From assembly GCF_000429725.1 (NCBI RefSeq), contig NZ_AUCK01000012.1, positions 1-64,000 of the forward strand: a stretch of 64,000 nucleotides of DNA, given 5' to 3'. The DNA is from Alkalicoccus chagannorensis DSM 18086. GTDB lineage: Bacteria > Bacillota > Bacilli > Bacillales > Salisediminibacteriaceae. Both the position numbers and the translations under genes were made by a program. The stretch's first letter is position 1. Each line of letters opens with the position of its first letter. The notes beneath the pieces are model-generated. The model saw only the letters and a list, made by a program, of their open reading frames with translations. It ran no database searches and was not told where the DNA came from. Positions 1 to 7,840 of this stretch are shown here, piece by piece.

Positions 1-1252
1 CACGTCTGTTGATTAGCCAATAACTACCACAAAAAATAGAAAAGAAGACACCGACCTGATAAGATGTAAAGCGTCTAAACCAACATCATCAGAGAAGGTG
101 TCTCCCATGAATCAGTTTACCACAATTTCCGCTTTATTTGATCAATTGATTGCCGAAGAAGAGCTTGAACAATGCTTAAAAACATACGGCTACGAGGATG
201 TTGCCCGTAAATTTCGTGTTCGAGATCTGATTGATTTTCTTTTAGCTGCCGCCCTCGAGAAATGGGAAGGCTACCGGGATGGCGCCGATCAGATGGCTGC
301 TTCCGATCTTGCTCCTGTGAACTTTTCTACGATCAGTAAGAAGGCAACGGAGTTGCCATACGAAGTGATCAAGGATCTGTTTCATCTCTTGGTAACCCGA
401 TGTAATCGGGCTCAGCGTCGATCAAAACCAATCAAACATGCGTTACTTCTGATCGATTCTACAACGATGACGGTTGGAGAAACTCGACTCCCCTGGGCTC
501 CTTTTCACGGAAAACGTTCAGGAATCAAACTGCATGTCGCCTATACACCCGAGACCGGCATGCCGTTTGAAGTCAAAGAAACGATTGGACGGGTCCATGA
601 TGGACCCGCAGGCGTATCTTTAGCTAATCGCTCATTTATTCTTGTGGCAGACCGTGCATACGGCAAACATGCCCAGTTGGATGAGTACGAAAGACAAGAT
701 CAGCGTTTTGTCATTCGCCTAAGAGAGAACGTCAAATACCATCGCCCTCACGGGCTTCAACGTTTTGTCCCAACCCATTCGAACGTGACAGACGACATCA
801 CCTGTCAACTTGGAACGGAACAATCCCGAACCGCGCACCGGTTTCGGGTGGTTACATTTCATGACCACAAAGGTCACCCGATCCGTGTTGCAACAAACAT
901 ACGCGATCTCTCAGCAGAAGCGATTGCATCCATGTATCAGACGCGTTGGCAGATCGAATCGTTCTTTCAATGGATCAAGGGGCAGTTGAATGTACCGGTT
1001 CTGTTTGGCACGACGAAAAATGCGGTCTTTTCTCAGCTGTTTGCGGCACTGATGGCATATATCCTTGTGAAATGGGTCTTTGAATCCGTTAAAAAAATCG
1101 TCCGAAAACCTTTATCTCTAAAGGGTTTTCTGCGCATGTTCCTGCATCATACGCTTCCTTTAGAATGGAAAAGCGCCCTGGCCACCTGGTTGTATGAACG
1201 GAGAACCAAGGGCTATTTATCAAACCTAAATTTTGGTTAATCAACAGACGTG
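1..1252 (+). mobile_element. IS4-family insertion sequence
   Basis: The first 18 bases (CACGTCTGTTGATTAGCC) match the reverse complement of positions 1235-1252 with a single mismatch, so they form terminal inverted repeats around one transposase gene. The right repeat overlaps the transposase stop codon. The left repeat starts exactly at the window edge, so the true left end may lie a few bases outside, and the target duplication cannot be tested here. The element is compact and appears intact. Its right end lies inside the 3' part of an AbrB-type gene read on the minus strand. Confidence 0.88.
107..1240 (+). CDS. IS4-family transposase
   Basis: A DDE transposase of 377 residues that would catalyse cut-and-paste movement of the surrounding element. 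The first catalytic aspartate lies in LLLIDSTTM (about D117) and the second in ILVADRAYG (about D182). The glutamate lies in YQTRWQIESFFQWIKGQ (about E284), which fits the IS4 signature Y-x2-R-x3-E-x6-K. The ATG at 107 is chosen because AGAAGGTG stands six bases upstream; an in-frame GTG at 98 overlaps that ribosome binding site. Length and catalytic residues are complete, so the protein is probably active. Codon usage looks less GC-rich than in the neighbouring chromosomal genes, as expected for a mobile gene. Confidence 0.92.
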   Translation: MNQFTTISALFDQLIAEEELEQCLKTYGYEDVARKFRVRDLIDFLLAAALEKWEGYRDGADQMAASDLAPVNFSTISKKATELPYEVIKDLFHLLVTRCNRAQRRSKPIKHALLLIDSTTMTVGETRLPWAPFHGKRSGIKLHVAYTPETGMPFEVKETIGRVHDGPAGVSLANRSFILVADRAYGKHAQLDEYERQDQRFVIRLRENVKYHRPHGLQRFVPTHSNVTDDITCQLGTEQSRTAHRFRVVTFHDHKGHPIRVATNIRDLSAEAIASMYQTRWQIESFFQWIKGQLNVPVLFGTTKNAVFSQLFAALMAYILVKWVFESVKKIVRKPLSLKGFLRMFLHHTLPLEWKSALATWLYERRTKGYLSNLNFG

Positions 1253-1414
1253 GTTAAAACCCTCTCTTATTGGCTTCAACACCAAATGATTGCCTCGATT
1301 TTCGACCACTACTTGCTTATCAAATCCAACCTCATCAAAAAATTTTTTAGGAATGGTGATTTGACGCTTATCCGAAATCGACACCCGCTTTGATTCTTTT
1401 TTTCCAAGCGGCAT
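1241..1414 (-). CDS. AbrB/MazE-type DNA-binding protein, 3' end replaced by IS
   Basis: A 57-residue protein with a SpoVT-AbrB swapped-hairpin domain (SVSISDKRQITIPKKFFDEV region followed by VVVENRGNHLVLKPIR). Such proteins are transition-state regulators or antitoxins. The ATG at 1414 is preferred because AAAGAGG lies eight bases upstream; a longer frame to 1504 has no clear site. The last codons (His-Val-Cys-stop) are encoded by the terminal inverted repeat of the adjacent insertion sequence, so the natural C-terminus is lost and the stop is supplied by the IS. The conserved DNA-binding fold is complete, so some function could remain. No toxin partner is visible on this side; it may have lain beyond the insertion. 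Confidence 0.7.
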   Translation of the reverse strand: MPLGKKESKRVSISDKRQITIPKKFFDEVGFDKQVVVENRGNHLVLKPIREGFNHVC

Positions 1415-1507
1415 AAAAAAAACCTCTTTCTCTTTTTTCGTTTCTTGATTTCTTTTCTGTATTGTATCAAAAAGTAATGGGGATAACTCAATCCTCTTGG
1501 ACAAGCA

Positions 1508-2374
1508 TTATGACCGAAATGAAGGGCCTTCGACAATGTCTTTCCAGTATCTCCATGCTTCCAGATACGTGGGAAAGTCGTCCGGATGGTGCTTCAAACA
1601 GATAGCGAGCCGAAGGTACAAGCCGATCACGACCTGACCGAAGATATCCGGCAGATTCCAGCCGGTCTGCTCGAACAGTTCTGATTCGATTTCCTCTAAC
1701 GTCTGAAGGTGGAGTTCTTCCGGGGAGGAACAGAACGCATAGACGACGTCGTAAACGGGATCTCCGAGAACCGGAGCAGGATCAAGAATGCCCGACAGCT
1801 TCCCTTCGTGAAACAGAAAATTATGTACACCGAAATCTCCATGAAGCAGGTGCGGCTCTTTCTTCTCGCTTGTCTGCAGTACCAGGTTGCGGACAAACGA
1901 CGCGTCTGACTCTTCCAGGTGCGTTCCGATCACGCGCTGTGCTTCTTCGATTTCCTCCAGGAGAAAATCCTGCCACGAGGCAGATGGCTCGTCCGTCGCC
2001 CCCCACCCCCGCTCTTTCGGAACGCCTGCATACTGAGAGACGAAAGCGGTCAACAGCGTGGACAGCAGCTCGCTTTTTTTCATCGAGACTGGAACAGAAG
2101 AAGTCCCTGGCAGGGGCTCATATACCAGGTAACGAAACGACGGATCAACATAGACAGGATGCGGCACATAGGGACTTTCACGGTAAAAGTAAAGAAACTT
2201 TACCTCCGGTTCCAAGATCTCCGGCGGACTGATTTTGACGACAAGCTCCCTGCTGCTGTTTTTGAGCAGATAGACGTGGCCGACCGTACCGCCGCTCATC
2301 TCCTGCAGTGCTGCTTCCTCGGCACGCAGGATTCCTTGTTGCACGAGCGCATCTATCACCATCTCGATATTCAC
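1508..2374 (-). CDS. APH-family phosphotransferase (aminoglycoside/choline kinase-like)
   Basis: A 288-residue kinase-like phosphotransferase of the APH family. Visible elements are the ATP-binding lysine in LVVKISP (about 47), the catalytic loop HGDFGVHNFLF (178-188, Asp180, Asn185) and the metal-binding segment ILDPAPVLGDP (Asp198). The substrate cannot be told; the family includes aminoglycoside, macrolide, homoserine and small-metabolite kinases. The start is a GTG at 2374 with AAAGGAGG eight bases before it. The gene lies 93 bases upstream of the truncated AbrB gene in the same direction, so the two may once have been cotranscribed. Confidence 0.8.
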   Translation of the reverse strand: MNIEMVIDALVQQGILRAEEAALQEMSGGTVGHVYLLKNSSRELVVKISPPEILEPEVKFLYFYRESPYVPHPVYVDPSFRYLVYEPLPGTSSVPVSMKKSELLSTLLTAFVSQYAGVPKERGWGATDEPSASWQDFLLEEIEEAQRVIGTHLEESDASFVRNLVLQTSEKKEPHLLHGDFGVHNFLFHEGKLSGILDPAPVLGDPVYDVVYAFCSSPEELHLQTLEEIESELFEQTGWNLPDIFGQVVIGLYLRLAICLKHHPDDFPTYLEAWRYWKDIVEGPSFRS

Positions 2375-2467
2375 GCTGGCTGCCTCCTTTTTGAATCGAA
2401 TGGTATGCCAAAAGGCAATACGTTTCCCTGATTATCTGCCATGTTTTCGGCAGCATTTCTCCTCCGA

Positions 2468-2665
2468 CGACAACCTCGTCGACTCAACAAGCAAACCTCG
2501 TCGGCATCCCCCTTGATCCGCGACGCCTGGACGCGAAAGCCCGTCGCCCCAGAGAAAAAGCTCGCCAAACGATGCGAACCCCGCCACAAGAAGCGAGAGG
2601 TACGTCGAGGTCTACACGGAACCTCGTCGCCCCACATCGGCATCCTCGCCACCATGCTCACCCAG
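2468..2665. repeat. array of ~21-nt units with CCTCGTCG-like core
   Basis: In the 443-base gap upstream of the phosphotransferase, the word CCTCGTCG and close variants recur near 2474, 2496, 2518, 2541, 2561, 2581, 2601, 2622 and 2644, so spacing is 20-23 bases. No credible coding sequence is present, although the array leaves frames open on both strands. The core word differs from that of the larger arrays in this window, but the spacing is the same. Confidence 0.55.
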
Positions 2666-2817
2666 CCATCTCTTTCTATAAAAATAATAGACGAAAAGCC
2701 CAAACCCTATTATTTCCATTCATGTTACGATTAGTATACTCTGATACAAGAGCTCGATGAAAGTGCCCGCATGAAAAGGAAAGGAACATCCTCAATGAAC
2801 ATGACGCTGTTCGCTTC

Positions 2818-3156
2818 GTGCTGATTGTCCTGTTGCACCGCCTGCTTCAACGCCGGTTGATCCATGAAGATCCGCTTTCGCTCCGCTATATAGAGGGGAT
2901 TCTCCCTTCCATGGCGGTCTACACCTCGATTGCAGCTGTGCTGATCTTGATCCTCTTCAACGTGTTTGCCATCGGATATCCGTGGAACGCCCTTCTGTTA
3001 TCCGGCACCTGTTCGATCGCTTTCGTGTCTCAAGCGCTTCTGGAGAACTACTCAAAGAGAAAACACCTACGCAGCCCTCGCTTCCTCTGTCTGGAGTGCT
3101 CTGCTCTTTTTTTCTTGTATTACTATAGCAGCTCCGACTGTGAGAGGAACGCGTAG
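2818..3156 (+). CDS. small membrane protein, possibly frameshifted
   Basis: A reading frame with two or three hydrophobic segments that I do not recognise; the N-terminal half faintly recalls DUF4181-type membrane proteins. As drawn it would begin at a GTG without a good ribosome binding site. An ATG at 2795 in another frame has GGAAAGGAA upstream and would join this frame after a one-base shift. From about 3055 a third hydrophobic helix (VWSALLFFSCITIAAPTV) continues in that other frame. The gene may therefore carry two compensating indels and be decaying. Its stop lies just ahead of the ribosome binding site of the next membrane gene, which suggests a two-gene unit. Confidence 0.4.
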   Translation: MLIVLLHRLLQRRLIHEDPLSLRYIEGILPSMAVYTSIAAVLILILFNVFAIGYPWNALLLSGTCSIAFVSQALLENYSKRKHLRSPRFLCLECSALFFLYYYSSSDCERNA

Positions 3157-3173
3157 GAAGGAGGAGATTCTTT

Positions 3174-3587
3174 TTGAAGAAACAGCTGGCCTACGTGGTC
3201 ATCACCTTTGTTCTGTTATGTACCTTAATGGCGGCCTTCTATTTTAACTCTTTGTTTCCCTACTTGTACTGGTATCAAGAAACAGCGGACGGATTAGCTG
3301 TGCAGCAGCGATTGCCGGGTACGGACGCGTACATGCTGGAGGCAGCGAACATCGATGACGAACTTCGGCATGCCCTGCTGGTTCATGAAATAGGCAGCAT
3401 GCGCAGCACCGCGCTCGCGATGCTGACGGTCGGCTTCAGCCTGATACTCGCGCTCCTTTTTCGATCCGTCAGCCCCCCGTACACGAAGGCTTGGCTCGTG
3501 ATAGGGAGCCTGCTGCTGCTTCCGCTGCTCTATATATACCTCGATCAAGCGTCCTCCATCTCCCAGATACTCTCAGACCTGACCTAG
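3174..3587 (+). CDS. putative membrane protein, unknown function
   Basis: A 137-residue protein starting at TTG, chosen because AAGGAGGAG lies seven bases upstream. It has an N-terminal membrane segment (about 6-24), a polar extracytoplasmic region of about 50 residues, and two further membrane segments (about 75-95 and 105-122). No family is recognised. It follows the preceding membrane frame by 17 bases and is probably cotranscribed with it. Confidence 0.6.
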   Translation: MKKQLAYVVITFVLLCTLMAAFYFNSLFPYLYWYQETADGLAVQQRLPGTDAYMLEAANIDDELRHALLVHEIGSMRSTALAMLTVGFSLILALLFRSVSPPYTKAWLVIGSLLLLPLLYIYLDQASSISQILSDLT

Positions 3588-3619
3588 CCATCGCAGGTGT
3601 TGATATCCTGGGCACTGTC

Positions 3620-3745
3620 CAAAAGCGCGGGGCAGCTTTGGGCCGGCACGGCGTGTACCGAAGGTTCTTGGAGGGAAGCATGGGTTCTTCATGTTTCCTG
3701 CTCAGCATACGAAGCCGCCGGATACCCTCAGTAAAAATGTGATGA
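3620..3745. repeat. diverged copy of ~145-bp dispersed element (family B)
   Basis: The segment carries the recognisable blocks AAAAGCGCGGGGCAGC, GGCGTGTACCG, GGTTCTTGGAGGGAAGC, GTTTCCTGCTCAGC and GCCGCCGGA in the same order as the intact copies at 7455 and 22216. The conserved 3' end has largely decayed. It lies between two convergent genes. Confidence 0.6.
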
Positions 3746-3787
3746 TGAACGCAGAAAAAACATCAAAACCCGCCGCCTTCTGCAGTA

Positions 3788-4858
3788 TTATGAAGAAATC
3801 ACCCGCCAAAAGTCTTTTACGATTTCTTTTACTGCGTCTTCCGCCTGTGGATAGTGGCCAAGTTTCCTGACGAAGGCGTGCTCCATTCCTTGATACTCTA
3901 CATGTCGTAAAGGTACATTCGCTTGCTGCAGCTCTTCAGAAAATTCCTCAGCCTGTATACGCAGAAAATCAAATTCAGCCGCTATCATCGTGATCGGTGG
4001 GAACTCTTTTTTGTTTTCTCTCAGCAATGGGGATACTAAGGAAAGGAACACATCTCCCAGGTTCTCTAAATACAGAGATTGGATGAAATAGACCGACTCT
4101 CTCATCGCAATGAGTTCTTCGCGAATGAGCTCTGGCTGCATGCGCAAGTCGTAATCTTCTATACTCCACGCCTTTCTTGAAAAATCGGATAAGTCGAGCA
4201 GCGGACAGAGAAGTCCTATATGAGAGATGTCCCAAGGTTCCTCCTTACTTAAATGGTGCACGCCGAGTGCGAGATTCCCTCCAACGCTGTCCCCGATCAG
4301 CCCGATCTGCTTTGCATTGATACCCAGTTCCGAGGCAAATTCATACACGTACCGAAGCCCTTCCAGGCAATCATGGAGTCCCGCACGATATGGATGTTCT
4401 GGTGCGAGCCTATATTCTACCGCCACGGCGACTGCATCCGCTTCCTGTGCCATATACTTACATAAATTCTCCATCACGAGTGTGTCTTGATCGAAAAATC
4501 CTCCCCCGTGATAAAAAACGATACCGGGCTTTTCTTCTTTTGTTCTATTATATATTCTGATGTTCAGTTTTCTGTCAGGTAAATGTATCGTTTTATATTC
4601 AATACGTACATTGCTGCTGATATCTTCGTTATTACATTCAGTGCTGTTGCGGACCTCTTGCAGATCATTCATTTCCATTGGCCTGCGGGAAGCAGGGCCT
4701 TCACGGCTTTCTAGCAATGCTTTTACTCTCGGATCGAGTCCACCCTGCACTTCATTTTCAGGGAAGACCTTTTGAATGATCTGCAGTCCATCTTCGGGAT
4801 GAAGATGGGATCTATGTTTTACTCTGGAAATCAGATTGTCATGCGTGTCGTTCATCAT
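3788..4858 (-). CDS. HSL-family alpha/beta hydrolase (carboxylesterase)
   Basis: A 356-residue esterase of the hormone-sensitive-lipase family, expected to cleave short-chain carboxylic esters in the cytoplasm; no signal peptide is seen. The oxyanion motif HGGGF is at about 117-121, the nucleophile serine is in GDSVGGN (about S191), the acid is in AAEFDFLR (about D297) and the base is in GMEHAF (about H327). The N-terminal cap of about 110 residues is long for the family. The ATG at 4858 has GAGAGGGTG eight bases upstream. The gene looks more AT-rich than its neighbours and may have been acquired. A cre-like sequence lies 27 bases upstream. Confidence 0.85.
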   Translation of the reverse strand: MMNDTHDNLISRVKHRSHLHPEDGLQIIQKVFPENEVQGGLDPRVKALLESREGPASRRPMEMNDLQEVRNSTECNNEDISSNVRIEYKTIHLPDRKLNIRIYNRTKEEKPGIVFYHGGGFFDQDTLVMENLCKYMAQEADAVAVAVEYRLAPEHPYRAGLHDCLEGLRYVYEFASELGINAKQIGLIGDSVGGNLALGVHHLSKEEPWDISHIGLLCPLLDLSDFSRKAWSIEDYDLRMQPELIREELIAMRESVYFIQSLYLENLGDVFLSLVSPLLRENKKEFPPITMIAAEFDFLRIQAEEFSEELQQANVPLRHVEYQGMEHAFVRKLGHYPQAEDAVKEIVKDFWRVISS

Positions 4859-4885
4859 AACGATTCACCCTCTCATCGTGTGCAA

Positions 4886-4897
4886 GTAAACGATTAC
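4886..4897. promoter_or_regulatory. cre-like sequence
   Basis: GTAAACGATTAC resembles the core of CcpA-binding sites (TGWAANCGNTNWCA) with mismatches at the outer positions. It sits in the leader of the esterase gene. The rest of the gap 4898-5061 shows nothing recognisable. Confidence 0.3.
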
Positions 4898-5061
4898 CTT
4901 TTATTACTATACCCTTTTTAAGGAATTATTAAATATCAGAACATTCATAACTCAGTAGATGTAGCTTATGCTTGTCGAGGCAGCGTTCATAGGAAGAAGA
5001 GAACATGAAAGGCTTACGCTTTTCTTGAAAGAGGAAGGAATGATTCTTTTTCATTAGAGGA

Positions 5062-5169
5062 AAACGGCGTGTACCGCAGGTGCTTGGAGGGAAGCATGGG
5101 GCTTTCTGATTTCCGCGCAGCCGACAAAGCCACCGTCACTCTGTATAACAACGTATACATTCCTATCAT
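5062..5169. repeat. family B dispersed element copy
   Basis: It contains AACGGCGTGTACCG, GGTGCTTGGAGGGAAGC, the GCAGCCGAC block, CCACCGTCACTC, and the conserved end TGTATAACAACGTATACA followed by TTCCTATCAT. The 5' GCGC hairpin is missing. The terminal TGTATA/TATACA inverted repeat is intact. Confidence 0.75.
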
Positions 5170-5189
5170 TCAAGATGGAAAGAAAGACA

Positions 5190-5230
5190 AAAACGGCTCC
5201 AGACCTGTATGAAGCAGGGACTGGAGCTGA
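5190..5230 (-). terminator. rho-independent terminator of the SulP gene
   Basis: On the minus strand, just after the SulP stop, CAGCTCCAG pairs with CTGGAGCCG across a loop of about 18 bases and is followed by TTTTTG. Confidence 0.7.
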
Positions 5231-5235
5231 TGCTG

Positions 5236-6933
5236 TTAAATCATATAATCTATCGGCGGTTTGATTTCTTTCATGAGTCCGCTGAGCGTGGAGGGTCTGA
5301 TATTCTCCGGGAAGCGTCTTTCCCAGCCTGCCTGCTCCAGCAGTTCGCGCACCTGTCCTTTTACATTCACAAACCAGATGTGCAGTTCTCCGTCTGTTTC
5401 GTATTTCTCCACTACTCGCTCCAGCGCGGTGATTCCCATCGTATCGATGTCGTTGACTCCTGCCATATCGACAATAACATGGGACGGCTCCGCTTCTTTC
5501 TGTTCGAGCTCTTTGATTTTCGTTTCCAAATAGTCCTCAAGATAGGCCGCATTCGAGAAGTGGATTCTTGCATCGATTCGTATCAGCTTGATTGTCGAGA
5601 TCACGACGGAATCAGGAAAACGCTCGACGTCCCGGTACGTCTGGGTTTTGGCATGCCAGCCGAGCTCTGTGACGTGCGGGTGGGAAATGCGGTTGATCAA
5701 AATACATAAAGAAACCCCTGCTCCGATCAACAGCCCCCACTGAATGCCCACAACGAGCGTGGACACGAAGGTAACGACCCAGACCCAGCCATCCGATGGT
5801 TTGATACGGAAGGCATGAGTCGCCGACCTCAAGCTGATCAATCCTGTGACGGCCGAGAGAATGATCGCCGCAAGAACGGCAAGCGGCAGGTAATAAAAAA
5901 GAGGGGTCAAAAAGAACAGCGTGCCCAGCACCCCGAGCGCGGCGATGACCATGGACACCTGCGAGACGGCTCCTGTGGCGTGGTTCACCGCGCTTCTTGA
6001 GAAGCTCCCCGTCACCGTATAGCCGGAGAACAACGAGCTGCCGATATTAGCGAGACCGATTCCACGAAGCTCTTTATTGATGTTCACCGGCGGGCTGTCT
6101 CTATCTGCGAGTGTTTTCGTAATAGCGAGTGATTCCATCATCGCAATCAAAGCAATCGTCAGCGCTGTCGGCAGCAGGAGCTGCATCGAAGCCGGATTTA
6201 CTTCCGGAAGAGAGAAAGCAGGAAGTCCCTGCGGCACCTCGCCAACGATGGCCACCCCCGCTTCATCCAGGCCAAGCACGTAAACGAGCAGCGTGCTCCC
6301 TGCAACGACAAACAGCGAGGCTGGCAGCTTCGTATGTATTTTTTTCATTCCGATTAAGGCAATCAGACTGACTAGACCAATGGCTGCAGTCGGCAGGTGT
6401 ATTTGCGAGAGGTTCGTCAACAGGTCCATCAGCAGCGGGATGAACTGGGTCTGGGTTAAGACGTCTACTCCGACAAAGTTTCCAGCCTGGCTCAGTCCAA
6501 TCATGATCGCTGCGGCCGACGTGAATCCGTTGATCACATTCTGCGAAATGAATTTGACGAGCGTGCCTGCATTCACCAGGCCGAGCAGACATTGAATGCC
6601 GCCTACCATCAAGGTGAGCAGAAGGACAAGCGACACATACTCCGGGCTCTGCGGCTCTGCCAGCAGCGATACGCCGGCGAAGACGAGGATCGAGGCCATC
6701 GCCACCGGTCCGATCGCCAGCTGCCGGGATGACCCGGCAAAGGCATAGATCAACAGGGGCAGAATCGACGCATACAACCCCATCACTGGAGGCAGTCCCG
6801 CCAATACAGCATAAGCCATGCCCTGCGGCACGAGCATCACGAAGACGGTGATGCCGGCAATCGCATCCTGCTTCAAGGCAGCACTAGTATAGTCATCCGG
6901 CAGATTTAAGCCGTTTCGCATTTTTTGAAGCAC
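5236..6933 (-). CDS. SulP-family anion transporter with STAS domain
   Basis: A 565-residue inner-membrane transporter. The N-terminal two thirds hold the SulP/SLC26 core, including QGMAYAVLAGLPPVMGLYASILP (written here only as position 37-59) and the GSFSRSAVN region. A C-terminal cytoplasmic STAS domain (about 440-550) carries MAGVNDIDTMGITAL. Family members move sulfate, bicarbonate, chloride or dicarboxylates; the sequence does not decide between them. The GTG at 6933 is used because GGAGGTGAGG stands nine bases upstream; an ATG four codons later is the alternative. The gene is monocistronic, with a terminator downstream and a repeat-filled 900-base gap upstream. Confidence 0.9.
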   Translation of the reverse strand: MLQKMRNGLNLPDDYTSAALKQDAIAGITVFVMLVPQGMAYAVLAGLPPVMGLYASILPLLIYAFAGSSRQLAIGPVAMASILVFAGVSLLAEPQSPEYVSLVLLLTLMVGGIQCLLGLVNAGTLVKFISQNVINGFTSAAAIMIGLSQAGNFVGVDVLTQTQFIPLLMDLLTNLSQIHLPTAAIGLVSLIALIGMKKIHTKLPASLFVVAGSTLLVYVLGLDEAGVAIVGEVPQGLPAFSLPEVNPASMQLLLPTALTIALIAMMESLAITKTLADRDSPPVNINKELRGIGLANIGSSLFSGYTVTGSFSRSAVNHATGAVSQVSMVIAALGVLGTLFFLTPLFYYLPLAVLAAIILSAVTGLISLRSATHAFRIKPSDGWVWVVTFVSTLVVGIQWGLLIGAGVSLCILINRISHPHVTELGWHAKTQTYRDVERFPDSVVISTIKLIRIDARIHFSNAAYLEDYLETKIKELEQKEAEPSHVIVDMAGVNDIDTMGITALERVVEKYETDGELHIWFVNVKGQVRELLEQAGWERRFPENIRPSTLSGLMKEIKPPIDYMI

Positions 6934-7170
6934 GGGTCCTCACCTCCAGTGTGACGTCGATCTGACACGGCCTGCAATCCACACCAGTGCCTTTTCACGT
7001 CTGCGCTTTCCTTTCTACAGCATATCCTGCGTGAGACGATCCAACAACACCGGCCGCTTTATTTTATGGAAGGTTCGCTGCTGCGACGTGTTTCATCATA
7101 CTACTTGTGTGAGCAGCCACAGCCTGTGAATATGTTATCCCGTCCCATGCCAAGGGTGATACCAGGCTTT

Positions 7171-7437
7171 TCTGCAGCTGCAGAACCAGCTGCAGACGAG
7201 AAGGGCTTGGGTGATTGAGGTGTGGCGCTCTTATTGAGGAAGTCACGACTCAGCGCTGAACGTCCGCGTATTCTCTCTGAGTGACCGAGCGGGTCTTCTG
7301 AACGTCCGAGCGCTTCTCCTGAGTGTCCGAGCAAAGCCCGAATGACCGAGCTTTCTCTTTGAATATCCGAGCTGTGCCGCTGAGTGACCGCCAGCGACGG
7401 CTGAACGTCCGAGCGCACGCCTCGAGTGACCGAGCCA
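7171..7437. repeat. 21-nt unit array (family A) with degenerate palindrome block
   Basis: A degenerate inverted repeat (CTGCAGCTGCAG region) and GAAGGGCTTGGGTGA are followed by an array. From 7258 the units start at 7258, 7279, 7300, 7321, 7340, 7361, 7382, 7403 and 7424: seven steps of exactly 21 bases and one of 19. Each unit begins with GAGTGACCG, GAACGTCCG, GAGTGTCCG, GAATGACCG or GAATATCCG. The rest of the gap 6934-7170 shows no gene. Confidence 0.85.
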
Positions 7438-7454
7438 CGTCAAAACGGCGTCTA

Positions 7455-7600
7455 GACCAAAAGCGCACAGCGCCTTTTGGTCGGAACGGCGTGCGGAAGC
7501 GCTGCAAGCTTTTTGAGGGAAGGAAACGTTCTTTGTTTCTTCCCGAGCAGCGCATGGAGCCGCCGTCACGCTGTATGAAAACTTATACATTCCTATCATA
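7455..7600. repeat. intact family B dispersed element
   Basis: One of the best-preserved copies. It starts with GACCAAAAGCGCACAGCGCC (a GCGC inverted repeat), continues through TTTTGGTCGGAACGGCGTGC and TTTTTGAGGGAAG, and ends in TGTATGAAAACTTATACA then TTCCTATCAT. It is nearly identical to 22216-22360 and 43370-43499. Confidence 0.88.
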
Positions 7601-7748
7601 GACCAAAAGCGCACAGCGCTTTTTGGTCGGAACGGCGTGTGGCGTCGCTGCAGGTTTTTAAAGGGAAGAACAAGCGCTTCGATCTTACCGAGCAGCGGAC
7701 AGAACCGCCGTCTTCTTCCCATGAAACCTGATCCATGCTTCCTCTGCA
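7601..7748. repeat. second, tandem family B element, diverged 3' end
   Basis: It begins immediately after the preceding copy with the same GACCAAAAGCGCACAGCGC. It keeps GTCGGAACGGCGTG and the AGGGAAG and TTACCGAGCAGCG blocks, and has a degraded end (ATGAAACCTGATCCATGC). The head-to-tail junction suggests duplication or repeated insertion at one site. Confidence 0.75.
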
Positions 7749-7750
7749 AG

Positions 7751-7782
7751 AAACGCTGCAGGACAGGTGTCCTACAGCGTTT
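7751..7782 (-). terminator. terminator of the glycine betaine binding protein gene
   Basis: AAACGCTGCAGGACA and TGTCCTACAGCGTTT form a 15-bp stem with one G-T type mismatch. On the minus strand it is followed by TTTCTT. It lies about 60 bases beyond the stop at 7841. Confidence 0.65.
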
Positions 7783-7840
7783 TCGCTGCGGCGCGTTCCT
7801 GACTCGTGCAGGAGCAGCCATGCGTCAGCGACACTTTCTT

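Noticed and set aside
7243-7821. Open frames across the repeat elements upstream of the SulP gene
   Set aside because: The frames cross family A and family B repeats. Comparison of family B copies shows frameshifts between otherwise similar copies, so the sequence is not selected as protein.
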